From DATAAM01 sp036260075 (GTDB taxonomy: Bacteria > Actinomycetota > Acidimicrobiia > Acidimicrobiales > JAHWLA01): DNA of 63,459 nucleotides. The notes beneath the pieces were generated by a model. It worked only from the letters and a program-made list of their open reading frames with translations, made no database searches and was not told the origin of the DNA. The number at the start of each line of letters is the position of its first letter. Position 1 is the first letter of the stretch. Where the stretch lies: contig DATAAM010000241.1 of the NCBI GenBank assembly GCA_036260075.1, forward strand, positions 1-63,459, given 5' to 3'. Both the position numbers and the translations under genes were made by a program. Shown here one piece after another: positions 37,009 to 44,546 of the stretch.

Positions 37009-37704
37009 ATGACCGTCATGGGCGACGCCGCCTTGCGACAAGCGTTGGAGAGCGGCGGCATCGAACTCGATCCCACCCCCGACGATGTCAAGGCGGCGAG
37101 TATCGATCTCGGCTTGGGTCCAGAGGCGTTCCTGGGCACAAGCACCGAGATCATTCGGTTGCTGGAGCGCCGCCTGCTCACAATCCCGCCCGGTGAGATG
37201 GCCCTTGTCACCACCCTTGAGAAGGTGCGCCTGGCGCCGCGTTACGCGGGGCAAATCGGTTTGCGGTCCCACTTTGCACGCAAGGGGCTCGCGCTGTTGG
37301 CAGGCCCGCAGATCGACCCTGGCTTCCGTGGTCGCTTGCACGTGGCACTGGTCAACCTCAGCCCTACCGAGATTTCGATTGCCTACCGGGAACCCCTAGT
37401 GAGCATCGTCTTCCACGATCTGGGCACAGACGTCGAACGCCCCTACGGCCACGGTGCAGGCGACGAGTACCACGAACAGGACGAGATCACCGGCTCGGAG
37501 ATCGACGACATCCGACAACACCGCGGCTACGCCATGAGCGAAGTGATCCGCGAGATGGCAACGCTATCCGCGAACGTGGGCGAACTGAGCACGGCTGTCG
37601 AGGGCTACATCAAGCGGAGCAACGCGATGATGACGGTATTCGTCTCCGCTGTTGTGGCGTTGGTACTCGGGATACTCAGCGCTCTCGCCAAGTACATCTT
37701 CTGA
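37009..37704 (+). CDS. Membrane-anchored dCTP deaminase/dUTPase-fold protein
   Basis: Residues 1-150 of this 231-aa protein follow the dCTP deaminase fold: ASIDLGLGPEAF at the N-terminus, LRSHFARKGLALLAGPQIDP with the substrate-binding arginine and serine, and GFRGRLHVALVNLSP. In E. coli-type Dcd the equivalent of LHVALV is IVLEF with the catalytic glutamate, which seems to be replaced here. A long alpha-helical stretch follows, then a C-terminal transmembrane segment (MMTVFVSAVVALVLGILSAL). GGGGGGAG precedes ATG 37009. It may bind or sense deoxynucleotides at the membrane; a link to phage defence is a guess. Confidence 0.7.
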   Translation: MTVMGDAALRQALESGGIELDPTPDDVKAASIDLGLGPEAFLGTSTEIIRLLERRLLTIPPGEMALVTTLEKVRLAPRYAGQIGLRSHFARKGLALLAGPQIDPGFRGRLHVALVNLSPTEISIAYREPLVSIVFHDLGTDVERPYGHGAGDEYHEQDEITGSEIDDIRQHRGYAMSEVIREMATLSANVGELSTAVEGYIKRSNAMMTVFVSAVVALVLGILSALAKYIF

Positions 37705-37705
37705 G

Positions 37706-38906
37706 TCACGCTGCTCGGTCGAACGTCGGGTCGACGCCCAGCTCGTAGAACGACTGGATCAGCACGCACAGGTTGTGCGCGATCACCTTGCACAAGACCT
37801 CGTTCACCTGTGCCGTGTCGCTCTTGCCGAGCACGTCGTCCCCGAACTTGGCCTTGATCTGGCGAAGGTCGACTCCACGTTGCTGCGCCGGTGGTAGTGC
37901 TCAAGGAACTCGGCCCGCCGGAACGAGTACAGGTGCCACATGCGAGCCCACGGGCTGTCGGCGTCGGGCCTCGGTGCCACGGTGTTGCTCTTGAAGGGCA
38001 CGAAGGGTGCCGCACCCACGGCCTCGATGGCGGCCACGTTGCGCTTCGTCAGGTAGCCCTTGTCGGCTGAGACCTCCTGCACGTCGAAGTTCTGCGCCGT
38101 GCCCCGCACCAGGGAGGACAGGTAGGGCGCGTCGTTCGCCGCCCAGCCGGTGACCTCGACCCCGGTGACGATGTGCGTGCGGACGCCGGTGATCAAGTGC
38201 AGCTTCACCCACTCGCGGGCCTTGACCTCGCGGCCGTGCTGCGGCTGTACCAACTCACGGTGCGCCGGGTGCCGAAGCCGGAGGAGTCCACGGCGAACTC
38301 CGTCTCCACGGCGCGCAGGGGCAGGCAGGAGACGGTCACAAGCTCGTTGAGGATCGGCGTCATGGCCGGGTCCCGCTGGTAGCGAAGGAGGCTGTTGAAC
38401 GACGGAGCGGCGGCAATGTGCCCGGCACGCTCGGCGTCGCGCAGATCGGAGGCGAAGCGACGGGAAGAGAAGCGCGAGTAGGTCCGGGCCACCAGGGCGT
38501 AGACCATGTCGGCCAGCGGCAGCGGTGGGCGCCCTGTCTCGTGGGGCGGCTGGGGGACCAGGGCGCACAACTGCGCCAGCAGGTCGCCGAAGTGCTCGCC
38601 CTCCCGTGTCTGGGCGAGGTTGTAGGCCGACCAGTCCTGCGAGTAGGTCACCTTGACCTGCTCGGTGAAGGTGACCCGGCCACCACCGGACTCGCGACGG
38701 ATGGTGTACTCGACAGCGAGCGCGTGCTTGCACTGCACGGCGCGCGTCTCGTGGTCCGGGCAGGTGCAGGCCCATGTGCCCGTCTCGGTGACGGAGACGG
38801 CGTAGGTGCCCGTTCCGGTCTGCGAGGGGACCGACCAGCGGCCGTTGCTGGGCTCCAGTTTGGTTGTCGCCGCGATCTGCACTGCCCGAAGCTCTCGACC
38901 GTCCAT
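37706..38906 (-). pseudogene. Transposase with N-terminal SWIM zinc finger, two frameshifts
   Basis: Reading from 38906 the protein has a SWIM zinc finger (CTCPDHETRAVQCKHALAVEY), then a DDE-type transposase: the helical part up to EFAVDSSGFGTRR (first Asp) and, after a frame change near 38245, HGREVKAREWVKLHLITGV and VSADKGYLTKRN (second Asp). After a second frame change near 37870 the end follows (AKFGDDVLGKSD). Both frameshifts are one-base losses, so the gene is dead or a recent error. Its IS family cannot be fixed from this; no clear terminal repeats are seen at its edges. The SWIM addition is unusual for transposases. Confidence 0.8.
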
Positions 38907-38971
38907 CGGTCCCGTCCTCCCGCTGTATACCTAAGAGGACTATACTGTGGAGGTAGAGCACTGGCAATACC

Positions 38972-38999
38972 TTGACCGTATATACTTGGTCGGTATACT
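38972..38999 (+). promoter_or_regulatory. Promoter of the zinc-ribbon gene, leaderless
   Basis: TTGACC at 38972-38977, a 16-base spacer and TATACT at 38994-38999 make a strong sigma-70 promoter on the plus strand. Transcription should start close to the GTG at 39007, so the mRNA has no leader. Four TATAC units lie in this gap (38926, 38941, 38981, 38994), hinting at a bound regulator. Confidence 0.65.
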
Positions 39000-39006
39000 G
39001 AAGACC

Positions 39007-39165
39007 GTGGGTCGGGTGAAACGGACCGTCGTGTTCTACAAGTGCGAGCGGTGCGGGCACGAGTGGTTGCCACGCGTGGAGGGATCACCCCCGCCGAAGG
39101 TGTGCCCCAACCCGGCATGCAAGTCGCCGTATTGGGATACACCGCGACGGTCACCGAGCAAGTAG
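39007..39165 (+). CDS. Small zinc-ribbon protein
   Basis: The 52-aa product has CERCGHEWLPR and CPNPACKSPYW, four cysteines as two CxxC/CxxxxC knuckles, so it is a rubredoxin/zinc-ribbon-type mini-protein with a basic tail. The GTG at 39007 is at the expected transcript start of the promoter above. It converges with the ImmA/IrrE gene (2 bases apart). Mini zinc ribbons of this kind are common on mobile DNA; a DNA- or RNA-binding role is inferred. Confidence 0.6.
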   Translation: MGRVKRTVVFYKCERCGHEWLPRVEGSPPPKVCPNPACKSPYWDTPRRSPSK

Positions 39166-39167
39166 AC

Positions 39168-40292
39168 CTACACGCTGCGTCGTCTGCGGTCAGCCAGGTT
39201 GACAATCTCCGCTTGAGGACGCCGGGACCAATCAGCGAACCGTAGGAGGTCGTCACCGTTGCCGCCGACTGCCGCCGCCAGATGCCGGCACGCCGCCGGC
39301 AGATCGTCAATCGCGGCCTTCCTCACGAGCCACCCCGCCAGCCACTGCGCCGACTCGTTCGGCACGTCGACTGGTTCGTCCTTCGACCACTTCCTCGCCG
39401 AAATCTGCTTGTAGAGCGACCGCGCATGCTCGGCGTCGATGACACCGAGCGACCGATAGCGCCCCACCAGGGCCTTGATCGAGATACCCCATACCGACTT
39501 GACGTGTTGAAGGGCGCCGAGCGTCACCTTCCCGCCGTACTCGTTGAGGGTGTCGATTAGAGCGTCAGCCGGTCCGAGGAACGCGGCGGCGAAGCGGTGC
39601 GCCTGCTTCTCCATGCGGGTCGCCTCTTCGGCGTCGCGGGGCGGGCCGGTAGTCCCATGCAGCGCGAGGTGTCCGAGTTCGTGCGCGACCGTCCACCGCT
39701 GGCGATCACCGGGTACGTCGTCCTTTGCCACGCACAGAATGGGGATGTCGTCGGCCCGAACCGACATGCCGAGGTGTCGGCCCAGCTCGGACTCCAACGG
39801 GAGCACGACGCACCCGAGCCGTTCCGCCGCACGCACGGCATTGGTCACGACGGCGTCCTGATCGATCTTCGCCAGGTAGCGCATCTCCTGTGCCAGTTCT
39901 TCGATGACCTCGTCGTCCTCGGCATCACCGGCGTGGTGGGGAAGCAGATCGGGAAGCGGCTTGAGCGCGAGGCGCCGGATGTACTCGGCGGCGATCGCCG
40001 CCGCCGCCGTGCGCGCGTCGGCCTCACGCTTACTCGCGTCGGCGTAAGCACGTAGCCAGGGGCGGGTCGTCCCGATGACGGACGATTCCGCCGTCATGAA
40101 TGCGGTTGAGTAGCCGAGAGCAGCGGACAGGCCCGCCACCTGCTCGGCCGTGGGCGTGGCGCGCCCGTTCTCGATCTGAGACACCGCCGCGGCGCTCATT
40201 CCGGCCCGCTCGCCGAGGGTGCCCTGGTCCCATCGGCGCATCGTCCGCAGCAGCTTCACCCGCTCACGGAACTCGCCGCCAGCCCCGAACAT
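39168..40292 (-). CDS. XRE-family regulator fused to ImmA/IrrE metalloprotease
   Basis: The 374-aa protein joins an N-terminal XRE helix-turn-helix (RVKLLRTMRRWDQGTLGERA and SAAAVSQIENGRATPTAEQV) to an M78 metallopeptidase domain with the zinc site VAHELGHLALHG (around residue 200). Proteins of this type cut a cognate repressor or antitoxin in response to DNA damage or phage, releasing the operon. It lies 8 bases after the stop of its partner gene upstream (40300-40938), the usual co-operon layout. ATG 40292 is chosen; TTG 40298 is possible. Confidence 0.85.
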   Translation of the reverse strand: MFGAGGEFRERVKLLRTMRRWDQGTLGERAGMSAAAVSQIENGRATPTAEQVAGLSAALGYSTAFMTAESSVIGTTRPWLRAYADASKREADARTAAAAIAAEYIRRLALKPLPDLLPHHAGDAEDDEVIEELAQEMRYLAKIDQDAVVTNAVRAAERLGCVVLPLESELGRHLGMSVRADDIPILCVAKDDVPGDRQRWTVAHELGHLALHGTTGPPRDAEEATRMEKQAHRFAAAFLGPADALIDTLNEYGGKVTLGALQHVKSVWGISIKALVGRYRSLGVIDAEHARSLYKQISARKWSKDEPVDVPNESAQWLAGWLVRKAAIDDLPAACRHLAAAVGGNGDDLLRFADWSRRPQAEIVNLADRRRRSV

Positions 40293-40299
40293 CGACAAC

Positions 40300-40938
40300 T
40301 CAGCCGACCCCCTCGTCGCCCTGCTCGTCGCCCTCGTCGTCGTCGAAGTCCAGGTCGTCCTCGTCGCGCTGGAAGGGAGGGGGGACGGGCGGGGTCAAGG
40401 TGATCTCGATCACCGGGCCGAAGGCGAGCCGGTAAGGCGACGTCTCGCCGATCAGGCCGATGGGGAGCGCCGCCCACACATCCAAGAAGGTGCGCGTCAT
40501 CGGGTTCATCCGGTAGGCCAGCACCCACTGCTCCACCGTGCCCGGCTGTTCCTCGGCCGGGTCGTCCCACAACTCGCGCTCCCTGACCTCGTGCGTCAGA
40601 AAGCTGTCGCTGTTGACCGTGACCCTCAAGCCGCCGTTCCTGTACCTGCCGGCGCTCTTGAGTCGGAACCGGCGTTCGCGTCCGGAGTCGACGATCACGA
40701 ACTCGCATCCTCCGTTCGACAGGTCGACGAACGTGATGGTGGTGCCCGCCGTGGCGTTCTCCCCGAGCGAGGACAACAGCGCCCGCGTCAAGGTGCTGTC
40801 AACGAACCCGCGATTGAAAGCCGAGTGGACGTCGAGCGCGCGGCTGACACGGTGGCTCTCGGCCTGGAGCCCTTCCTCCATTGCCTGCAGCAGGGAGGTC
40901 AGCGGCGAGAGAACAGCGGGCGGCAGATGTGACTCCAT
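40300..40938 (-). CDS. Partner protein of the XRE-IrrE regulator
   Basis: The 212-aa protein is soluble, acidic at its C-terminus (DEDDLDFDDDEGDEQGDEG) and unknown to me. A helical N-terminal part (LTSLLQAMEEGLQAESHRVS) precedes beta strands (ITFVDLSNGGCEFVIVDSGR). In known XRE-M78 pairs the neighbour is the substrate, toxin or antitoxin, so it may be the regulated partner. The ATG at 40938 is placed by a -35 TTGAAC and -10 TAAAAA whose transcript would begin about here, giving a leaderless mRNA. An upstream GTG at 40965 would lie inside the promoter. Confidence 0.6.
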   Translation of the reverse strand: MESHLPPAVLSPLTSLLQAMEEGLQAESHRVSRALDVHSAFNRGFVDSTLTRALLSSLGENATAGTTITFVDLSNGGCEFVIVDSGRERRFRLKSAGRYRNGGLRVTVNSDSFLTHEVRERELWDDPAEEQPGTVEQWVLAYRMNPMTRTFLDVWAALPIGLIGETSPYRLAFGPVIEITLTPPVPPPFQRDEDDLDFDDDEGDEQGDEGVG

Positions 40939-40946
40939 GCTGAAAA

Positions 40947-40975
40947 TTTTTAGCACGTATGTCACATCGGTTCAA
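40947..40975 (-). promoter_or_regulatory. Promoter of the XRE-IrrE operon
   Basis: On the minus strand TTGAAC (40975-40970), a 17-base spacer and TAAAAA (40952-40947) form a strong promoter, with the ATG 8 bases after the -10. A near-palindrome GCTGAAAATTTTTAGC (40939-40954) covers the -10 element and is a good operator candidate for the XRE protein. Confidence 0.6.
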
Positions 40976-41007
40976 GCACCCGACCGGGCCATTCCGTTGC
41001 GATGGTA

Positions 41008-41033
41008 GCCCCGGAGGGATGAGCCTCCGGGGC
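41008..41033. terminator. Strong hairpin between operons
   Basis: GCCCCGGAGG and CCTCCGGGGC pair perfectly around a GATGAG loop and are followed on the plus strand by TTCT. It lies after the stop of the small gene at 41108 (minus strand), so it can end that transcript and insulate the next operon. Confidence 0.65.
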
Positions 41034-41107
41034 TTCTCATGGGGCACGGGGCCATCGGTGGTATCGCATACACCCGATGATGCGGATGGTCCGGCGACGA
41101 CCTCTTG

Positions 41108-41326
41108 CTACTCGTCGCCGAGGTTGTCGAGCGTGGCCCTGAACTGCTCCTTCATCCGCTCGACCGCGGCGTCCAGTTCCTCGGCCCGTCCCTTCTCGCC
41201 GAGGTAGGCCCGGATGGCGGCGAGCACCACGTCGTTGATGGCCTTCCTCGTGAAGTGCGCGTAGGCCCGCAGCGCGTCGTACTCATCGACCGGCATCCTG
41301 GCCGTGAACACGTGGACGGCGCTCAT
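41108..41326 (-). CDS. Small ribbon-helix-helix-like protein, second gene of a pair
   Basis: The 72-aa product starts MSAVHVFTARMPVDEYDALR followed by AYAHFTRKAINDVVLAAIRAYL, a strand and two helices typical of Arc/MetJ-type DNA-binding proteins, and then a charged helix with EELDAAVERMKEQF. Such proteins can be plasmid or antitoxin-type regulators. ATG 41326 overlaps the stop of the upstream gene (ATGA). Its partner may be the gene in front, but no toxin motif is visible. Confidence 0.55.
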   Translation of the reverse strand: MSAVHVFTARMPVDEYDALRAYAHFTRKAINDVVLAAIRAYLGEKGRAEELDAAVERMKEQFRATLDNLGDE

Positions 41327-41592
41327 GCGGCCGTCGCCTCGGCCAGCGTCTCGCGCATCCGTTCCACGAGGTCGAACAACCCCGCCAGTCCGGAGGCAGA
41401 CGCGACCAACTCGTAGTGTTCGTCCGACAGGCCGAGCGGCCCCACGTCCTCGGTGAACGCGTCTCCTGCTTCGCGAGCGTGGACGGCGAACGTCTCCACT
41501 TCCTGTTCGAGTTCGACGCCCCTGTTCGTCGCCTGCACGATCGCGCAGCGGGTCGCGTGGGACGGTGCCTGTGTTGCCGTAGCCTTCGCCAT
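41323..41592 (-). CDS. Small protein paired with the ribbon-helix-helix-like gene
   Basis: The 89-aa protein is soluble and mostly helical (VELEQEVETFAVHAREAGDA, then FDLVERMRETLAEA). I do not recognise it. GAGAGGAA lies 6 nt before the ATG. It is the first gene of a two-gene operon with overlapping stop and start. It could be part of a toxin-antitoxin or plasmid-maintenance module carried by the accessory segment, but there is no diagnostic residue. Confidence 0.5.
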   Translation of the reverse strand: MAKATATQAPSHATRCAIVQATNRGVELEQEVETFAVHAREAGDAFTEDVGPLGLSDEHYELVASASGLAGLFDLVERMRETLAEATAA

Positions 41593-41724
41593 GGTCGGTT
41601 CCTCTCATCCAGGAACCGGCTTCGGTCGGGGGCTGTTCGCGCAGCCCTCGGCCACCGGTTCGGTTGTCGAGGCCGATGGTGAGGAGGGGCTGAGACAGCG
41701 AAGGGCGCTACGTCACGCCGTTTT

Positions 41725-41804
41725 GGTGCAGGTGTCGGCGTTTAGGTGCACGGGCTCGTTGTGGTGCAAAGCCGCTGGAGCGCACGAATCACCCACCAGA
41801 ACGG
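41725..41804. repeat. Right inverted repeat with tandem GGTGCA sites, insertion-element end
   Basis: Bases 41758-41804 are the inverted partner of 36828-36875. Just inside lie GGTGCA sites at 41725, 41745 and 41763, spaced 20 and 18 bases, in longer similar units (in the opposite sense TGCACC-ACAAC, -TAAAC, -AAAAC). Repeated transposase-type sites beside a terminal repeat are typical of a transposon end. The rest of the 219-base gap after the gene start at 41592 holds no gene I can support. Confidence 0.6.
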
Positions 41805-41811
41805 CGGGGGG

Positions 41812-42609
41812 TCAGCCCCGGAACACGAAGCGGTCGGGCTGCATCGAAGCGGGCACCACCAGGAACGTGGTCGAGGCGGTGGCGGCACCGCCCACGGCAG
41901 TGAGCGTGCGGGGCCCGAGCACGTCCTTGCGCAGCACCGGCACGGGCACGCTGAACGTGCCCGAGGCGTCGGCCACGGCGGCGGCGCCGCCGATGCCGCG
42001 GTCCCAGTCGAGCGTCACCGGCCCGGGCGGGAAGCCCGCCCCTGTGGCGATGGCGACGAAGCCGGGCGGTCCCACCGCGGGCGTGATCGCCAGGACCGGC
42101 ACCCGCGAGGGCGCGACGGTGGTGGTCGTGGTCGTCGAGGTCGACGTGGTGCTCGACGAGGTGGACGAGCTGGAGCTGCTGCTGCTCGACGAGGTGGACG
42201 AGCTGCTCGACGAGGACGACGACGGCGTTGTGGTGGACGTTGTGCAGGGCGAGCGGAACAGGGTCTCGGCAAAGGCCACGATGCCGCCGTCGGGCTCTGT
42301 CTGGAAGGCGGCCACCCGCCAGCTCGTGCCCGTGTAGCTGGCTGTGGGCACGGAGAGCGTGACCGAGTACTGGTAGCTGTTGTTGACCGAGCCGGTGGAC
42401 GTGCGAGGGTTGGAGCCGCCGTAGTCGAACTGCACGTACACGGTGACGCCGGGGTACGGCATGCGACCGGTCGCGGTGATCGTCCACGCCCTCGGACGGG
42501 TGTCGATGCAGTCGGGTGTCAGTGTGATGGTGGGCTGCACCTGCTGCTGGGCGGCCGCTGTCGACGCCAGCGCCAGCACGGCGGCGGCCAGCGCCCGGCC
42601 CCGTCTCAC
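41812..42609 (-). CDS. Secreted protein with Ser/Thr-rich linker
   Basis: The 265-aa protein begins VRRGRALAAAVLALASTAAA, a signal peptide, then a beta-rich domain (TITLTPDCIDTRPRAWTITA), a long poly-Ser/Thr linker of about 40 residues, and a second small domain with GPPGFVAIATGAGFPPGPVT, an IPT/TIG-like Ig fold. The GTG at 42609 overlaps the upstream gene by 4 bases, so the two are coupled. It is probably an exported surface protein of the injection-system neighbourhood. No enzyme motif is visible. Confidence 0.6.
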   Translation of the reverse strand: MRRGRALAAAVLALASTAAAQQQVQPTITLTPDCIDTRPRAWTITATGRMPYPGVTVYVQFDYGGSNPRTSTGSVNNSYQYSVTLSVPTASYTGTSWRVAAFQTEPDGGIVAFAETLFRSPCTTSTTTPSSSSSSSSSTSSSSSSSSSSTSSSTTSTSTTTTTTVAPSRVPVLAITPAVGPPGFVAIATGAGFPPGPVTLDWDRGIGGAAAVADASGTFSVPVPVLRKDVLGPRTLTAVGGAATASTTFLVVPASMQPDRFVFRG

Positions 42610-43787
42610 TGCTCCGTCATCACGCCGCTGAAGTACAGCCCCGGGGTGCACGCCGGGCTCGAGCATGTGGCGACCAGCTCGAGCTTCTGCCCGGCGCTGA
42701 ACACGATCGGCGTGACGAAGTGGTAGTCGAGGTCGCGGAAGTTCTCCAGCGCCACCACCAGCAGCACTGTGCCGTCGCGCTGCACGCTGAGTGTGCCGGT
42801 GTTGCCCCCGGGGTTCTGCAGCACGATGTCGGTGAGGCCCAGCACCCGCCCGTCGGGCACGGCGAACGCAGTGCTGCCCGGGGCGTTGAGGAAGAGCCGG
42901 CCGTCGATGTTCGTGCCCGTCGAGCGCACGGCCGCCGCCCCGCCGCTCGACTCCGCCCCGCCGCTGCTGCCCGCCGAGCCGGTGGCCGTGGCCGGTGTGA
43001 GCGCGGGGCGGTTCTCGGGCGCGGCCAGCTCGTCCTCCACCGCGTCCTTCGCCGCCGACTCGATCTCGGGCTGCAGGAGGGCGAACCACAGCCCGCCCAG
43101 CAGCGCGGCCAGCAGGAGCAGGGCCGCGATTGCCCGCGGGAGCCACCGGGGCAGCACCGGCTCCTGCACGAAGGTGCCCTCGAGCGCGATCGGCATGCCG
43201 CCCTCGGGCTCCGCCACCACGGTGAACGGCCGCGTCTGCGCGGGCCCCCGCAGGAACCGCTTGCGGGCCGAGACCCGCACGGTGGAGAACACCGCCGTAC
43301 CCGGGTCGGCGGCCAGCCCGGGCGGGGCGAAGGCGATGCGCACGTCGCCGCCCGGGTCGCTGCCCGTGAGCACCGCGTTGACCCGGCCGTTGCCCCGGTT
43401 GTCGAAGGCCAGCTCGTGGCGGGCCCGTCGCTTGCCCCGCGACGTGCGCGGCACGAGCTCCGCATGCACCTCGGTGAAGGCCCCCACCGTGAGGGTGCCC
43501 TCCTCCACGACCGAGCCCTCGGCGTCCTCCTTCGACTCCACCCTGATGCCGAAGGGCACCTCGCCCGTCGGGGTGCTGGAGGCCCGGGGCGGCACGAAGG
43601 CGACGGTCACGACCCCTTCGGCGCCGGGGAACAGCGACACGGTGGACGGCGCGATCGTGGCCCACTCCCCCGCGTCGCCCACCACCGACACGGTGAACTG
43701 GTCGACCACGGAGCCGTTGTTGCGGATGCGCACGTCGCAGGTGGCCGCCTCCCCCGGTGCGGCGGACAGCGAACTGCTCGACAACAT
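42606..43787 (-). CDS. Membrane protein with Ig-like N-terminus, paralogue of 15236-16564
   Basis: The 393-aa protein starts MLSSSSLSAAPGEAATCDVR and consists of an Ig-like region (about 1-200), one transmembrane helix (PRAIAALLLLAALLGGLWFA, around residue 190-215), a low-complexity linker and a C-terminal domain. It shares SVVEEG, DNRGN, the ARKRFLRGPA segment and PVLPR with the protein at 15236. As there is no signal peptide, the N-terminus is probably inside and the C-terminus outside. ATG 43787 has GGGAG at 8 nt. It is divergent from the LuxR-type regulator of the injection locus, which makes it a likely accessory of that system. Confidence 0.6.
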   Translation of the reverse strand: MLSSSSLSAAPGEAATCDVRIRNNGSVVDQFTVSVVGDAGEWATIAPSTVSLFPGAEGVVTVAFVPPRASSTPTGEVPFGIRVESKEDAEGSVVEEGTLTVGAFTEVHAELVPRTSRGKRRARHELAFDNRGNGRVNAVLTGSDPGGDVRIAFAPPGLAADPGTAVFSTVRVSARKRFLRGPAQTRPFTVVAEPEGGMPIALEGTFVQEPVLPRWLPRAIAALLLLAALLGGLWFALLQPEIESAAKDAVEDELAAPENRPALTPATATGSAGSSGGAESSGGAAAVRSTGTNIDGRLFLNAPGSTAFAVPDGRVLGLTDIVLQNPGGNTGTLSVQRDGTVLLVVALENFRDLDYHFVTPIVFSAGQKLELVATCSSPACTPGLYFSGVMTEQ

Positions 43788-43893
43788 CGCCATGGCTCCC
43801 ACGGCCGCGCAGGCTAGTGCCGTGCCCGCTGCCCGTTGAGTCCCCGTGAAGTGCCCGGAAACACCTGCTTGGCATGCTCGCCCGGGCTTCACC

Positions 43894-43917
43894 AGGAGGG
43901 CAGGAGGGCAGGAGGGG
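43894..43917 (+). repeat. Triple 8-bp repeat forming the ribosome site of the LuxR-type gene
   Basis: AGGAGGGC occurs three times head to tail (the last ends in G instead of C), right before ATG 43920. Each unit is itself a strong Shine-Dalgarno sequence. Confidence 0.6.
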
Positions 43918-43919
43918 TG

Positions 43920-44546
43920 ATGAGCGATCGAGTTCGGGTCTTCGTGTACGCGGCCGACCCCATCTCGCAGGCGGGGGTGGCGGCACAGCTGCGCAGCAGG
44001 CCGGAGGTCCACGTGGTGGACGAGGTGGACGTCGACCGCGCCGCCGTCGCCGTGGTCATGGCCGACGAGGTGGACGAGGAGACCACGCGCGTCGTGCGCG
44101 CCATCGAGCGCAACGGCTGCCCCCGAGTGGTCCTCGTCGTCACCCGTCTCGACGACAGCGGGCTGCTGTCCGCCGTGGAGGCGGGCGCCTGCGGCATCCT
44201 GCGGCGCAGCGAGGCGGCACCCGAGCGGCTGGTCGGCGCCGTGCTGTCGGCGGCCAACGGCGACGGCTCCGTGCCGCCCGACCTCCTCGGGCGCCTGCTC
44301 GACCAGGTGGGCCGCTTGCAGCGCAACGTCCTCGCCCCCCGCGGCCTCACGCTGAGCGGGCTGTCGGAGCGCGAGGTGGAGGTGCTGCGCCTGGTGGCCG
44401 ACGGCTTCGACACCGGGGAGATCGCCGGGAAGCTGGCGTACTCGGAGCGCACGGTCAAGAACGTCATCCACGACATCACCACCCGCCTGCAGCTGCGCAA
44501 TCGCTCGCACGCGGTCGCCTATGCCGTCCGACAGGGGCTGATCTGA
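43920..44546 (+). CDS. LuxR-type response regulator at the head of the injection-system locus
   Basis: The 208-aa protein has a NarL/FixJ layout. The receiver-like N-terminus (VRVFVYAADPISQAGVAAQL) appears degenerate, as no clear phospho-Asp with its flanking motif is seen (VVMADEVDEE); the C-terminal LuxR helix-turn-helix is intact (LSEREVEVLRLVADGFDTGE and AYSERTVKNVIHDITTRLQL). It overlaps the cap-protein gene by one base and so heads the operon; it probably activates the locus without classical phosphorylation. A triple ribosome-site repeat precedes it. Confidence 0.8.
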   Translation: MSDRVRVFVYAADPISQAGVAAQLRSRPEVHVVDEVDVDRAAVAVVMADEVDEETTRVVRAIERNGCPRVVLVVTRLDDSGLLSAVEAGACGILRRSEAAPERLVGAVLSAANGDGSVPPDLLGRLLDQVGRLQRNVLAPRGLTLSGLSEREVEVLRLVADGFDTGEIAGKLAYSERTVKNVIHDITTRLQLRNRSHAVAYAVRQGLI

